From positions 62,001 through 126,000 of the forward strand of contig JAPYMA010002957.1 in NCBI GenBank assembly GCA_035041965.1: DNA of 64,000 nucleotides, in the 5' to 3' direction. The position numbers and the translations under genes are program-made. Under the pieces are notes generated by a model. The model was not told the DNA's origin. It worked only from the letters and a program-made list of their open reading frames with translations, and searched no databases. The stretch's first letter is position 1; every line of letters begins with the position of its first letter. Below, in pieces: positions 1-13,742 of the stretch. The DNA is from Anisakis pegreffii (lineage: Eukaryota; Nematoda; Chromadorea; Rhabditida; Anisakidae).

Positions 1-216
1 CATCTCAAATACGATTGATAGCATTTGAATGCACACACCACAATAACAATACCACTACGCAATCATAATAAACCGAACAATATGAGTAGTCAACTTTGTC
101 CGATATGTCTTCCTTGGTTGACATTCGTTTGACAGGCTCATCATTAAGACTACAATGAGAATAAGTAGTAACCGTAAGAAGAGCTACAAAAGATAATAAA
201 AAGTGAAAATTTGCAG
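1..216. other. intron sequence upstream of first visible TRPN exon
   Basis: No coding exon is supported here. The stretch is AT-rich and ends in a 3' splice site (TTTGCAG at 210-216) that opens the first visible exon of the TRPN gene, so it is read as intron. The missing N-terminal ankyrin exons must lie to the left of the window. Confidence 0.6.
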
Positions 217-3200
217 CCGCATTCGCAATTACCTTTGCATTATGCATGTTGTCGAAGTTCACCACGTGGCTATCGTGTCGCATGTTTATTGCTGAATGCA
301 CGTGATGAGCGATTGTACGAGGATCGTGAGAAATGTCTACCAATTAATTATGCGATACTTTACAACAACATTCCTCTCATCAAGAAGCTACTGGAACGCA
401 ACACTCAACAGCAAATCAAACACGTTCGTTAACAAGCCTAGTGTCAGTTCGGATGTTATTATCTGGAGTGCTATGCGGATAAACACTGAAATGATTTAGG
501 TAGACGGCAATGGTGATACTTTATTACATTTGGCCTGTCGTAAAAGCGAGGATGAGATCGTGCAGTTGATCGTTGACCGTGGCGGCTTCGACGTGAATCA
601 AACAAATGCAATGGGATGGACTGCACTGCATGAAGTGGCGTGTAATGGCGACGAAAAAGCTTTGAAGATTATGATCAAATTGCAGGCTGATGCGAACATC
701 CATGACCAGGTATCCATGACTTCAGTCCATTTCATCTCAACAGTTTATTTAAAAAATCTTATTGCCAGCCTTCCAAGAGGTGCTCTGTTAAAATCAGGCT
801 ATTTATTCATGACTGATTATTTGCGATTAGTCTCGTGAATGTGTTTCGCAGTACTGCTCACTATGCATTGCTGTCGTCATATTGCAGGAGGACCGAACTC
901 CACTGCATGTGGCCGCCGAGCGTGGTCATACTCAAGTGGCGGAGATGTTGATTGATAAGTTCGGTGGTTCGATTGGTGCAAGGACTCGTGATGGCAGCAC
1001 TTTGCTGCATATTGCAGCTCTTTACGGACATGCCGACACCGCACTCGCCTTCCTCAAACGGGGTGTACCACTCTACATGCCCAATAAACGCGGTGATTTT
1101 GGCACTGCATTCGTTCGAATGTCATTAGTACTAATCTAAGCAAAGGTGTAGCCAAGTGGCGTCACAGAGGTGTGCACCGTCCAACTCTTGGATGGTGGAG
1201 GAATTGAGGGGGTACTCGTGGCTTTTACTCAACAGTATCGGTCTGCTAATCGCTACTTACAAATCTTTCTTCAAAATATGCAATCGCGCTGTTGATTTGT
1301 CGGGAAAAAAAGCCTCCCTATACCACTGAATAGTCGGAGATTTTTATTTAAACATTCAACAACAAAAAATCTTTCCAACAGTAAACAGCAACCAGTGATA
1401 AAAACAAAGTTCAATAAGAGGAAAATAACTAAGTGATAATAACAAAATTCAAAGATAGAAGACAATCAACTGGCAGCAGCTCACACTGCACATTTTGATC
1501 CTCCTTCAAGACGATCAACACACTGAGCATTCAGTTTGAAAGTTTGGATCGTTTGACTCACCTCCTAGCGAGAGCAGCAAAATGGAAGAAAACTTCCGCA
1601 CACTGTCACGTAACTTATCTGAAGTCACATGACTCAATGAGCTCGGACAGAATGCTTGTGGTGGTGCACTTATAACGTGTATTTGAGATACGATTGAGTA
1701 TTGAATTTCAAGCCGTTAGAAGAATACGAACACGATAAGCGCGAATTTAGCACTTGGTGTCTTTGCTAGAGTGTAAATATATTTTGAATATCTGGATGTT
1801 GAGGAATGAGCGTTCCGTCGTAGAAGAAAAGTTGAGAGTTAGCCGAAGTTTAACAACAACCAGTATCTCGCTGGAACTCTAATGAAAAGAATTGGCAAGA
1901 GATATCGTTTTCTGTGCGGCCTGAAAATTATTGAAACGGAAGCTTTTGCCGTAAATCTCATATTAAAAAAAGCGAGCTATCGCAACGATGAAAAAAGTAG
2001 ATCCGTTAATAGCGATCAGCGCATTGTTGCCCATCACTGAAAGCATGTTGTTGTCGTACGTCGAGTGCATTTGCGATCACTTCAGGTGCGGTAGGATTGC
2101 ACTCCGCAGCAGCGGCCGGTTTTACAGATGTGGTACGCATGCTCATTCTTCGGGGCACCAATGTGGACATACGGACCAGGGTTCGTCTTCATTTCGCTTT
2201 TTGCATTGATTCCATTTTTGTTTTCTCATGGTATCATTCTCTACGTCAGCCTACTTGAAACGGTAATGATAATAGTAATAATAATAAAAGTTGACAAAGC
2301 CTTTATATTGATCCATTATGGATATGAAAGCATCATCGATAAAGTGCATTTCGATTTGTGTATGCACTTAGCCAGAGGCGTCGTATGCGATGAGGTAGAA
2401 ATGGTTCATTATGGCGGGTGATCACAACGTTTTTTCGGAACATAACAATAGTTGAACTAGATCGACTGCCGAAAAGTCGACGGGTCATAAAGTTGATTGT
2501 GATAGAGTTGATCAGCCAAAACGTCGGTCGGCCAAAGCATCGGCTGGTCAAATTTGTTCATTGAAATAGATACAGACCATAGAAATACCAATAGTTCTAA
2601 CTGGGACGATCGCTCATTTTAGTGAAGATCGCTTGTATTGGTCGTAAACATTAGAACACGGGTGTAATACGGAAAAGTTTATTTATTTATTCACACAACA
2701 CTAAGAAAAGTAGCAAATTGAACTCTACTTTTTGACGTACAAAGCGTTCGTCACGAGCAAACAACCGAGTACGTGACGTTCAATAGCCGCACTTCTGCAA
2801 GTAGTGTATTTGTTGACCTCAAATGAGCATAAGCCTCAACCTTGATTAAGCATCATTCTAAGCTCGAGGTTCCTCAGTGTAATCCAAAGCCTAAGCGCAA
2901 TATGTTCTTAAATGCTCGGTTTTGTGTCTGAAAACAGTATACATCAAACTGAACATTGCTGCATCTTCCGAAAGAGTGCCAAAAGAGTTTTGCAAAAGAA
3001 AAATATAAAAATTTAAAGAATCACCAATGATAAATACGTTTTGAAGTTTGAGTCGGTTCGCGTTTTGACTGGTCAAACTTTCAACAGTCGACATCACGAC
3101 TAAGCCCCGTTCAAAATATCATCCATCAGCCAGGCCCTTACAATTAGGTAATTCTAATGATATTTGGCTGGGAGATGATAGTTGAAGTCGGATGCTTCAT

Positions 3201-6200
3201 ATTCAGGAAATGAAAGTGATATGGTTTGTTATTGAAGGATAACTATACCGCACTACACGTTGCGGTACAATCGGGTCGTGCATCCGTAGTAGAGACGTTG
3301 CTCGGATTCGGAGCAGATGTGCATCTGGAAGGTGGTCGATTGGGCGAGACTGCGTTACACATTGCTGCATCGTTAACCACCGAGGATGCGACTCAATGTG
3401 CGATCATGCTATTGAAGAGTGGTGCCCAGCCGAACGTGACCACAAAGGATGGTGAAACGCCACTGCATATCGCATCCAGAAACCCGTTACCGTCAATGAT
3501 ACGATTGCTGCTAAGTGAAGGTGCTGACCCGAAACTCACCTCTTTGGTTTGTTCTTCGTTTAGTTGTTAATTAATTACTTCTATATTCATCCGAATTGTT
3601 TGTTCGTCATTCATTATTCGTTACTGTAATTACATCATTCAAATCTTTATCATCTTCAACTCAAGCAACCACACTGACAAATACAATGTTTTGTGAGCAG
3701 ATTTAAGCATTATATTCACGAACAAGGAATCGTTAAAGTATAAGTTTGCATGTTATGCTCGCACACTTGCGATTTTCTTTCAGCTCCATGCGTTGCTCGC
3801 ATGTATGTTAGGAGAAATATATAATGAAGAAAGTTACTAACGATAAGTAAAAAAATGCACTCCATAATATAATCTAGAATCAAATACGTTCGTGTGTTCT
3901 ATGAAAAAAAGAGATCTCATGTAATTCTATTCAAATAACCTCGTACAATTCTAGGCATGATTTTGATGGATGCGGAAGGATCATAATTGTTATTATTATC
4001 AATGTTTAACGGATATCAGCCCTAATAATACGATTGACTGTCATGAGCAGTGGTTATTTACAGAAGGGAGAAAGTGCGTTGCATGTTGCATCACGATGCT
4101 GTAACAGTGAAGCAGTACGTCTTATGTTGGAACATCTTCAGAAATCATCATCGCTTTCTGAGATAAAAAAATTCGTTAATGCAACTACTTTTGAGGTTGT
4201 CTTCCATAATCTACTCGCTAAATTATTCACTCTGCCGTTCACCTACATTTATCATTTCTTAATTTTCCACTGATCATTAATTATCGTCATTGTTAATATT
4301 AGTGTTGTTGTTGTTACTGTCATTGTTATCATTGGTATGTCATGGTAGTCATTTAAGGAGGGTTTAACAGCCGTTCATTATGCAGCTGAAATCACACACG
4401 ATCAATTGCATTCAGAGGGTGAGGATGGAAAACTGATCAATACGTTGATCGAATATGGCGGTCAACCTGAAATTCAGACCATTTCGGTTGGTACTTCAAT
4501 ATTCTTGTTCAGAGCATAGGATCTGGATTGAATTATTTGGTTATCATTAGTAACACTGGAACTAATAATTTGTGTGTGGACAATTTTGTGAGATATGCAC
4601 TTGATAGCGTTGAATATGTGAGGTTGTTCAACTTACTGATATTCAACTGTTGTTGCTTCGTCAATGTTATTTTTATGATTATTACTATCATTACGAATAC
4701 GATTATTGTCTTTGTCAAGAGACTGCACTAAATGTTCTTGTAATTCGCGAAGTAATGTACACATTTACAAAGCGTTTTAATTGCAGAATCTAGAAACAGC
4801 AATGCATTTAGCAGCACGATCAGGAAATGAAACAGTATTATTGGCGATGGTCGCGAAACTTGGTCCTGGTGCTGTACAAATAGTACAAAATAAACAATCG
4901 AAGGTGATTTCGTTCTTTCACGCGGATTCGATCTGATACATATAGAGTCGATTCGATGCGTTTCGATTCCATTCAAATATATTTCACTTGATCTTATTCC
5001 ATGACCAGTAATTACAATGCATTGATGATTGACTAATAAGTTGACCAGTAGTAGAATTATGATAGTGATCGATAAGAGCAATTTGGCTCATAAGCTTACC
5101 ATATCTAACAGACTGTCATCTGGCTGACATAACTAGCGATCGCAGCATTTCCAGTACGATTCTAAACATGCTGATGATGCGAATAGTTTGCGGAAACGCA
5201 ACTGGTTAATAACAATAAGGAATTAGATCTTTGATCTGTTCTCATCCCATTATTTAATGGAGCGAAGCAATCAGTGACCGAGTTTGTCGAACAATTTTAA
5301 TATGACAGAGTGGTTGGTCGCCGTTACTGGAGGCGTGTGCCCGAGGTCATTTGGGAGTGGCTAGGATTCTGCTGAAACATCACGCGAGAGTGGATGTATT
5401 CGATGAAAATGGTCAAACTGCGCTGCATTTAGCTGCCGCAAATGGACATGTGCATTTAACACATTTACTGTTACAACATAAATCTTTTGTGAATAGGTTC
5501 GCTGTTTCATTTTCACTTTTGTTTAATTTTTGAATGTTTTTAAGAGATCGTAAAGTTAAGAAAAAGATGATTTTTCATTCGAATTCGAAAGACTTGTTCA
5601 ATTTGAAAGATTCATTTGAAAGTTAGAGAAGATGATTTTATTGTAGTAAATCGAAAGCTGGTGAAGCACCGTTGCATCTGGCCGCACAAAATGGTCATGT
5701 AAAAGTGGTGAATATATTAGTGCAAGATTACGGTGCATCGTTGGAGGCGATCACGTTGGACAATCAAACGGCACTACATTTCGCTGCGAAACACGGTCAA
5801 CTTGCTGCTTCACAAACGCTATTGGCACTCGGTGCAAATCCGAATGCGAGAGATGATAAAGGCCAGACGCCTTTGCATCTGGCTGCCGAGGTTCGTTTCC
5901 CGTTCACAGTTCACTCACTCAGTTTCTGACAAGCAACACAATTTCAGAACGATTTCCCCGACGTTGTGAAGCTGTTTTTGAAAATGAAACAGAACAATCG
6001 CGGTGTACTGACAGCCGTTGACTTCAATGGATTCACATGTGCACATATCGCTGCCGTGAAGGGATCGTTGGCTGTAGTGAAAGAGTTGATGATGATCGAT
6101 AAAGCAATGGTTATACAGGTTCGACGACTACTTCACATTTCAGTGCTCATTTCTATCATTATCCTCTGATTATTTGTTTATCATTCTTTTTGTGTTTTGA

Positions 6201-9136
6201 TAATCAGTCTGAGTAATTATTCAATGCGTTACGATTTGAGAAATTGTAAACATTTACACGTTTATGCAATTCATCATTGTCATTTTCCACTAGATACGTT
6301 CATAATATCAATAGATCGTTGATGGAAGTCTTTAAGGCAAAAACGAAAACAATGGAAGCAACAGCGTTGCATATGGCAGCAACTGGAGGACATGAAAAAA
6401 TTGTGAAAATTTTACTGGAAAATGGAGCGAATGCAGAGGATGAAAATGCGGTTAGCCGTTGTTTTAAAATCAATGACACAAATGTTCACTTATCAAAATT
6501 TCAAATTGTCTGGAAAATTCGATATTTCTAGGTATAGGAATTTTTAACGATATTGTCTCATAAGGTCGTCACGTTAGTAACTTAGATTCAGATGAGCTCC
6601 AATTGAGGTTTAGCCTCTGGATTGGATCCACGCGCTTCCTATGAGTACATTTAATATGTGCTCTTGTTGGACTGTAAAAATAATAACTAGAATGATAAAA
6701 ATGCAATATTAAAAGCAAAAATAACGAACGAATATAAAGAATATATTTTTCTTTATAATTCCTCCCTATGCAAGCAGTTTTACTCAGCCGATCACTTAAC
6801 TTTGCTCATGCCGCTAATTGAGCGAGCGATTTCTAGTTGGAGAGAAATCTAGACGCGCAATGAATGAAGTGCACAATTGCACTCATTGTCAGCCAAATAA
6901 ACTCATACAGACAGAGGGAGCACGGATCAAGCTTCAGTCTTAAAATATTGTTTGCCAGTGTGACCAGAATGCCGCAAAATTATTTATGAAAGTGGTAGCT
7001 GAATGTTTCGTCGAAGGCGATTCGTGCTTTTTCTGACTTTTAACATCATTGATTTGAATCGCATCTGAAGAGTGAGTACTCATTTTCAGCATGGTATGAC
7101 TGCGCTGCATCTGGGAGCAAAGAATGGTTTCATCTCAATTCTGGACGTTTTTGAGAAAAGTTTATGGAAGAGGTGCTCGAGGAAGGTACTGTTGCGTTTA
7201 TTCTAATTCAAGGAAAATGTGCCTTTCAGGCTTTCGAGTTGCTTTTGGTGACTGTTTGAGTGGCAAGTGAATTATTTGAATCGAAGAAATAATCAGCGAT
7301 TAGCAGCAGTGATATTAATTCATTAGAAATTGCAATTCATTCGTGAATTTGTTTCGTTTTGAGGCTTTAAGAATATACACGGCGAAATATCTATGAAAGA
7401 ATATTTCCTTTTGAAAACTATTCGTATACTTTCAGACGGGCTTGAATGCATTGCATATAGCGGCATATTATGGAAATACGGAATTCGTGCTTGAAATGTT
7501 GAAGCACATACCTGCAAATTCAAGATCAGAACCACCGATTTACAATCATCATGTCATGAAAGAATTTGCTACTGAGGTTTTTTTCAAAAGAAATGTCTTC
7601 ATTTCATTATCATGCAGTGAAAGTTTAGTTGATTATTGAAGAATGCGAAATTTTCCCACAATAATAAGAGCCTTGATAAAGATGATATAAAAAATAATGC
7701 TCTAGCAATAATGAACCTAATGGAAAACCAAATGGATATCTGTAGCAATAATGATGGTGAAGATAATAGGGATGATTTTGATTTTGATACTAAACGTTCA
7801 GTATGGATTAACACCGTTACATTTGGCTGCTCAATCTGGTCATGATTCGTTGGTGAGAATGTTATTGAATCAAGGGGTTCAAGTTGATGCCACCTCAACA
7901 ACTATGGTTAGTTCTTTCTTGACAATAGAATTATTGAGCATTCATGAGTCATTTTCATGAGTTTCTTCTCATCTGACATATCGCCTACAAGTGATAGAGG
8001 ACTCAAAGAGAAGAAGAATGACTGCGACTGGGTTGACTGAAGGGGAATAGCGATTTGCATTGCGGCCGAAAAGGGCTGCAAAATCATTGTTCTGTCGTCA
8101 TATTAGTCGCTGATTGGTGACAATACGATATTATTGTGTGAGATTTCATATCAGAAATTTTCCAACTGATTCATGAAATTACGATGACTCAAAAGAACGC
8201 ATCAAACCAAAGTGACAATACGATATGAGTTGACAAGGAAAAAATGCTATTTCAGAGTATAATTCCATTGCATTTGGCTGCTCAGCAAGGTCACATAGCT
8301 GTGGTTGGTATACTCTTGTCGAGATCAACTCAACAGCAACACGCAAAGGATTGGAGAGGGAGGACACCGTTGCATCTAGCTGCCATGAATGGTCACTATG
8401 AGATGGTATCGTTACTTATCGCACAGGGATCAAATATCAATGTTATGGACCAAGTACTCTTGTTATCATTCATTATCATCAGTAATTTATTCTTATTAAT
8501 AAAAATAATATTATTATCATCATCTGTTGTATAACAAGTCATGAGTGAGTTAATTTTCCAGAACGGTTGGACAGGGATGCATTATGCCACAAGGGCAGGT
8601 CACATAAATGTGGTAAAGTTGTTCGTCGAGAGTTCCGCGGATGCACAAGCTGAAACGAAAGAGGGAAAAGTCAGTTGAACTGTCATTTTTGTGATTCATT
8701 GTCACAGTGTGACGATCAGTTGAGCTTATTTGAATCTTAATCGCTATTAAAATACAGCATTTGAACTCTTTATTCACATCGAATTAGAATAATGGTTCCA
8801 TTTCGATCATTTCAATTCTTGCACAGCATATTTCTTGCCCAGTCAGCACTTGACATGACTAGTTCAAAGTGAAACATTTCACGCTCAAACAATTGCTTTT
8901 GCTCATGTCAGTGTTGTGTTGCGCAGTGCACTCAGGAATATCACTCAGCTGAAAGTAAACTATTTTTCTCCTATATTCGCCACTATCATCCTTATGTACA
9001 TATATGTACAAACTTACTTCAAATACATTCATCTTAGATACCGTTGTGCTTTGCGGCAGCACATAATCACTTGGACTGCTTACGGTTTCTACTGAAACAA
9101 AAACACGATACGCATGTGTTGATGGACGACAGGAAG
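217..9136 (+). other. trp-4: TRPN ankyrin-repeat exons (18 exons)
   Basis: Exons read here are 217-423, 500-709, 888-1092, 2086-2180, 3238-3546, 4064-4195, 4358-4486, 4787-4903, 5309-5496, 5647-5890, 5948-6118, 6337-6450, 7090-7185, 7436-7576, 7802-7906, 8256-8453, 8562-8669 and 9038-9136. They encode repeated TALHxAAxxGH units such as DRTPLHVAAERGH, DGSTLLHIAALYGH, GRTPLHLAAMNGHYEMV and NGWTGMHYATRAGH. The small 2086-2180 exon is easy to miss; it restores frame between phase 1 at 1092 and phase 0 at 3238 and supplies a whole repeat (AVGLHSAAAAGFTDVV). Most junctions are phase 0. Splice sites at 3238, 4358 and 6337 use AAG acceptors. The 709-888, 1093-2085, 2181-3237 and 3547-4063 introns hold AT-rich sequence without further exons that I can see. 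Confidence 0.9.
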
Positions 9137-12100
9137 GTGAATGAACATTTTCAACTGAATTCAAATATTGCTAACTGATAAATGCATTCATTCTTCTAAG
9201 AAAACATTTGTGAAAAATATCAGTGGTAGTTTTTCACATAAAAACAATGGCATTTTAAGTTCATCTTCGATTTGATGGTTTGTGGTAAAGGCACCGATAA
9301 TGAACCGCTCAAAGAGTTCATTCTACAAAGTCCTGCACCGATCGACACGGCCGTAAAACTGTCATCACTTTATCGCGATATGAGCGAAAAAGAAAAGGTT
9401 CTGCGATTTATCGATACACCCTAAAGCCTTCGTTTTCAACTACCAATCATTCGCACTTCTCAATAGTTTGCTGGGCAAGCATTCAGCCCTTATTCGATTA
9501 GCTTGAATTGAGATTAATGCATTTGAAGGAACGTGCTAAAGATCTATCAAATGCATCGACATATGCAGAAGATATGGCCGTTGAACTGCTAAGCATAACT
9601 GCAAGTGAATACAATGCTGCGATATTGTTGAAAGCAAAAGATAATCGTGGACGGCCGTTACTTGATGTTTTGATCGAGAATGAGCAGGTTACCTCTATTA
9701 CCTTTTATTATATCATATTCATCAACACCGATTAAAGTCAAACTACCTATCCAATTGCCACGAAGAGCAGCAGTTTATGCAACTGATACTTCCATTTGCT
9801 AACAACTAACTGTAAGGTGCGATTGCCCTTAATATCAATAATCAATATGTATTCTTAATGATCTGTCGAGCGTTTTAAACTTGTTCACTGAATTTGATGC
9901 ATCAGTATTTGGCACATTGAAAAAGAATGTGAAGCTGATAATTGTGTAAAAAGGATGCGTTCCAGAAAGAAGTGGTATCATATGCGTCGGTTCAGCGATA
10001 CCTAACCGAGATATGGGTTGGTCGTATTGACTGGTCATTCGGTCGTACAGTGGCATTTGCTCTTGTTGTTTTTTTGTGCCCTCCAGCATGGTTCTACTTT
10101 TCGTTACCGTTGGATTCACGCATGGGAAGGGCACCGATCATCAAGTTTGTCTGTCATATCGGTTTGTTATAACCCACGCATACTCATTTTCAGTATCATA
10201 ATACTGAACTGTTCATTATTAAACTACATTATATAGAACGCAAACAACATTATTTACAATATTCGATTGCCTTCATTGTTTATTGTCTCAGCTCTTTCCT
10301 AAAATATTTGTCCTTCGAACGCTTCCGTTTGTTTCGTTTGCAGCATTCATTTACACCCCACCGAATTTTAGTTAATTTCAATGAAATTTCAGTCTCGCAT
10401 GTTTATTTCACGATGCTGCTAACGGTTGTCGTGTTGAATTTAACGCATAAAATCTATGAAGTTACGAGTGTCATTCCAAATCCGGTTGAATGCGTTCTTC
10501 TGTTATGGCTTTCTGGTAATCTTGTTTCGGAACTGTCGAATGTGGGTGGTGGTTCTGGACTTGGTATTGTTAAGGTGTGTGCCTTCCTTGCCTCATTCCC
10601 TTTTTTCATTCACTCCTAATACTCTCGCTCTCATCACGCAGAATTTGTTATCCTTCCGTTTCATCCTTATGGAATATCCTTTCGATCGCGTCACCAGTTG
10701 ATTATCATTGTCCCAGAATTTGAGTAAAATAATTGTAACGATGTCAGTGTTAGTAATGGGAGGAAAAGCGCTATTCATCAGATAAATAGTTTCTTACAGG
10801 GATTTGTTCACATCAAATGAGCTTAATATTGTTTTGAGATAATAATTCTTGTAAAATGATCAATGGCATAAATCAACACAACGCGTTAATGTCAATGATG
10901 AAAATGCAATTAAAAATGGTGGAAGAATAAATTAAACGAAGGAAACGCTTTCAGGTTTTGATACTGATATTGAGTGCAGCTGCCATTGCGATGCACATAT
11001 TGGCGTTTGCGATACCAGCGTTATTCTTACAGCATCTGGATAACGACGAGAAACTTCATTTTGCGAGAACGATGCTGTATTTGAAGAATCAATTGTTTGC
11101 ATTCGCATTGTTGTTTGCATTCGTGGAATTTTTGGACTTTCTAACGGTGCACCACTTATTTGGACCATGGGCCATTATTATTCGCGATTTAATGTACGAT
11201 CTCACAAGGTGCGCCTTTTTTTGATTGCGTTTTCTTTTCGTTTCATTCACTCTCTTCTTTGCAATTGAGCAATCAGCTAACGTAAACGTGAGAAACAGTT
11301 TGTATTTTTATTAAATGCATACGTATTTTTTTGGTAAATTTTTGTTTGATTTCGTTCCATTTTCTAGCGAATTTGTTGCGTCCTCCTATTTTTTTGGCCA
11401 TTTTATCTGTTCGGTTCTGTTCTCGACTTTTCGATTTTTATGTTGTTCTGGTTTGTACTCAAGGTGAAAACGTTTTTGCTAATACGCTCCAAGCAAAGAA
11501 CGATTGTTTTACCGTGTACTAACGCTATCTGTTGTAATCAGTTACGTTGTCGCATTTTCAAATCATCCAGTCGCTCTATTCCTCGTTTATTCATACCACT
11601 TGAACTCTTCATGAGCCTTGCCTTATCACCAATATGAAAGTGAACCATTCATTCATGCTTCCTGCATGCCGTTAACATAAAAATAGCATCAGTTTCGTTT
11701 CGGCTGACAGCCCAGTGGCTATAAATGTCTATCGGATACTCTCCTTCCATCCAATGGTCACCAAGTTGTTTCGATTGTATCCACCAAAATAAGCGCTTGT
11801 TAGCACTATTCCGTCTCTGTTCTTTCCCTTGCATACCATATGCCCACACAACATTTGCGTATATATTTCTGATTGCAATTCTTCGTCAACTCATTCTCAT
11901 TTGAACATTTAATTTTCGAGCGAATTTGTCTCTTCAATTCTGTTGAATCTATTGACATAATAATTGATATCTAACCAAAGTTGAGTGGAGCTATTACTGG
12001 AAGAATAATTTCTGAATGGTGATTTCAGGTTTCTAGTGATCTTACTTCTCTTCATTGCCGGATTCACTCTTCACGTCACTTCGATATTCCAGGTTTTTCT

Positions 12101-13742
12101 AGAAATTTGTTTTGTTCAGTTAGTGTTTTTGTTCGCAATTTATCAACAACTGTACACGTCTCCTCTATGATAAATCTCCATCTTTGATGAGCTTTTGAAT
12201 ACTTGGCGATTTTTTACGGTCAATGACGAGTACTCGCACACTTTTCGTAAGCGAGTATCTAATATATGGAAGTGATAATAGATATATTCATAAGTCTTAT
12301 TAAGAATATTCATTAAGAAAGATTCGTTCATTTTTTCATATATTCACTTTTTCAGCCGGCCTATCAGCCAGTGGATGATGACAGTGCAGATTTGATGCGT
12401 TTAGCATCACCCGAACAGACTCTCGAGATGTTATTCTTCTCGTTATTCGGTTTGGTTGAGCCAGACACGATGCCACCACTTCATTTGGTGCCAGATTTCG
12501 CGAAGATTATACTGAAATTATTGTTTGGCATCTATCTTTTGGTCACCCTCATTGTGCGTTATCAGCATTCATTTGTCATGGATTGTTTCTTGTTCTATCA
12601 ATTATCAATCGCTTCTAACTTCAAGTCATCGTATCTGATACATAACGGATCGATTAATTGAGAGAACATTAAGGTGTTAATAAATCTGTTGATCGCTATG
12701 ATGTCCGATACGTATCAACGCATTCAAGCGCAATCCGATAAGGAATGGAAATTCGGACGAGCCATTTTGATCAGACAAATGAACAAACGCTCGGCTACAC
12801 CAGCGCCAATCAATATGTTAACGAAACTGATGGCTGTTCTACGAGTCGCTTATCGAAATAAACGTGCGTTATTCCCTTGAAATGCCAATCTTTGAACAAT
12901 AGATCTAACTTTGTGAAGTCGTATCGCCCTTTAATAAAATCCCAACTGTGAATAAACTTTCGCTTGTAACAATTTATGCAAATAATATCTTGTCATGACC
13001 TCGCTCAAAGAAATGCAATATTTTTTGATTTGTTGTGTTCATTATTTGTTCAATGCCACTATCAGTTTCGTTCTAAGATGCATGTTTTTGTACAGTAGCC
13101 GACTGCTTAATCATTCACTTAACCGAATGTGTTGTTAAAATGTTTATGAATCAGTTAAATTTACTGAATCAAACGGAAATTTCAGTACGAGTTTGTACAT
13201 TGAAAGCGCAACAAGATCTTCGCTATGAAGAGGATATCGATGCGTTTTCGATGAACGGTGATGGAGGACGGAACAGTCCTGGGCCAAGGCAGGCTGATGA
13301 AAATAATGGTTAGTATCAAACTGGTATTCGAATGTTGCTTGCGATTAGCACCGAATGACATTGCTCTCCTTGGATTCAGTTATTTGCCTCTTTTGCAGAA
13401 ATCTAATCTATCGAATTGGAATCGTTATTGATAGTAAAAATATGAGTCATAATAATGACTTGTTCATTGAATGATAAGAGTCATTATTTTTTCGTATTCC
13501 ACTTCAATGTTATTGTTGCCATTACATTTATTACATAAAAATATATCATGATATTTGGTAATAATAATTATTATTTTGAAAAAATTTTACGAATTTAAGA
13601 GATACGCGATAATGCAGAACTAGGTAAGAGTGCAGATTTGAATATTGAAACAGTAATCGACTGGAAAAGAATAGTGGAGATGTATTATCAAGCGAATGGT
13701 ATGGTGGACAAAGCTAATGTTAATTTGGAAGTACCTTCATAA
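217..13742 (+). CDS. trp-4: TRPN mechanosensory cation channel (NOMPC/TRP-4), 5' partial
   Basis: This is the 3' part of a TRPN channel, the force-gated cation channel tethered to microtubules by a long ankyrin spring in sensory neurons. Twenty-eight exons chain with matching phases to give 1,504 residues plus a TAA stop at 13740-13742. In order they encode ankyrin repeats (residues ~1-956), a linker (~957-1055), six membrane segments with a pore (~1060-1360), a TRP helix and a short tail. The order and wording follow Drosophila NOMPC throughout, for example VVETLLGFGADVH, SPAPIDTAVKLS, HHLFGPWAIII and LINLLIAMMSDTYQRIQAQS. The first visible exon aligns well inside the NOMPC ankyrin domain, so roughly the first third of the ankyrin array and the start codon lie outside the window. 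Nothing suggests a pseudogene, since there is no in-frame stop in any exon. C. elegans trp-4 is the expected orthologue; the symbol is by homology. Confidence 0.95.
9260..13742 (+). other. trp-4: TRPN linker, channel core, TRP helix and C-tail exons
   Basis: Exons are 9260-9397, 9529-9687, 9966-10161, 10393-10574, 10955-11208, 12029-12092, 12356-12553, 12674-12863, 13186-13308 and 13600-13742. Segment S1 is in 9966-10161 (VAFALVVFLCPPAWFYF), S2 and S3 are in 10393-10574, and S4 starts 10955-11208. S5 spans 11208/12029 (LVILLLFIAGFTLHV). The pore loop is MLFFSLFGLVEPD in 12356-12553, and S6 runs across 12553/12674 (GIYLLVTLIVLINLLIAMM). The TRP helix region reads EWKFGRAILIRQM. NOMPC has FGQTT at the filter, whereas FGLVE is seen here; this is a family-level difference, not a defect. 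The tail (13186-13742) is short, ends VNLEVPS and keeps a DWKRIVEMYYQ segment that aligns with the end of NOMPC. Confidence 0.92.
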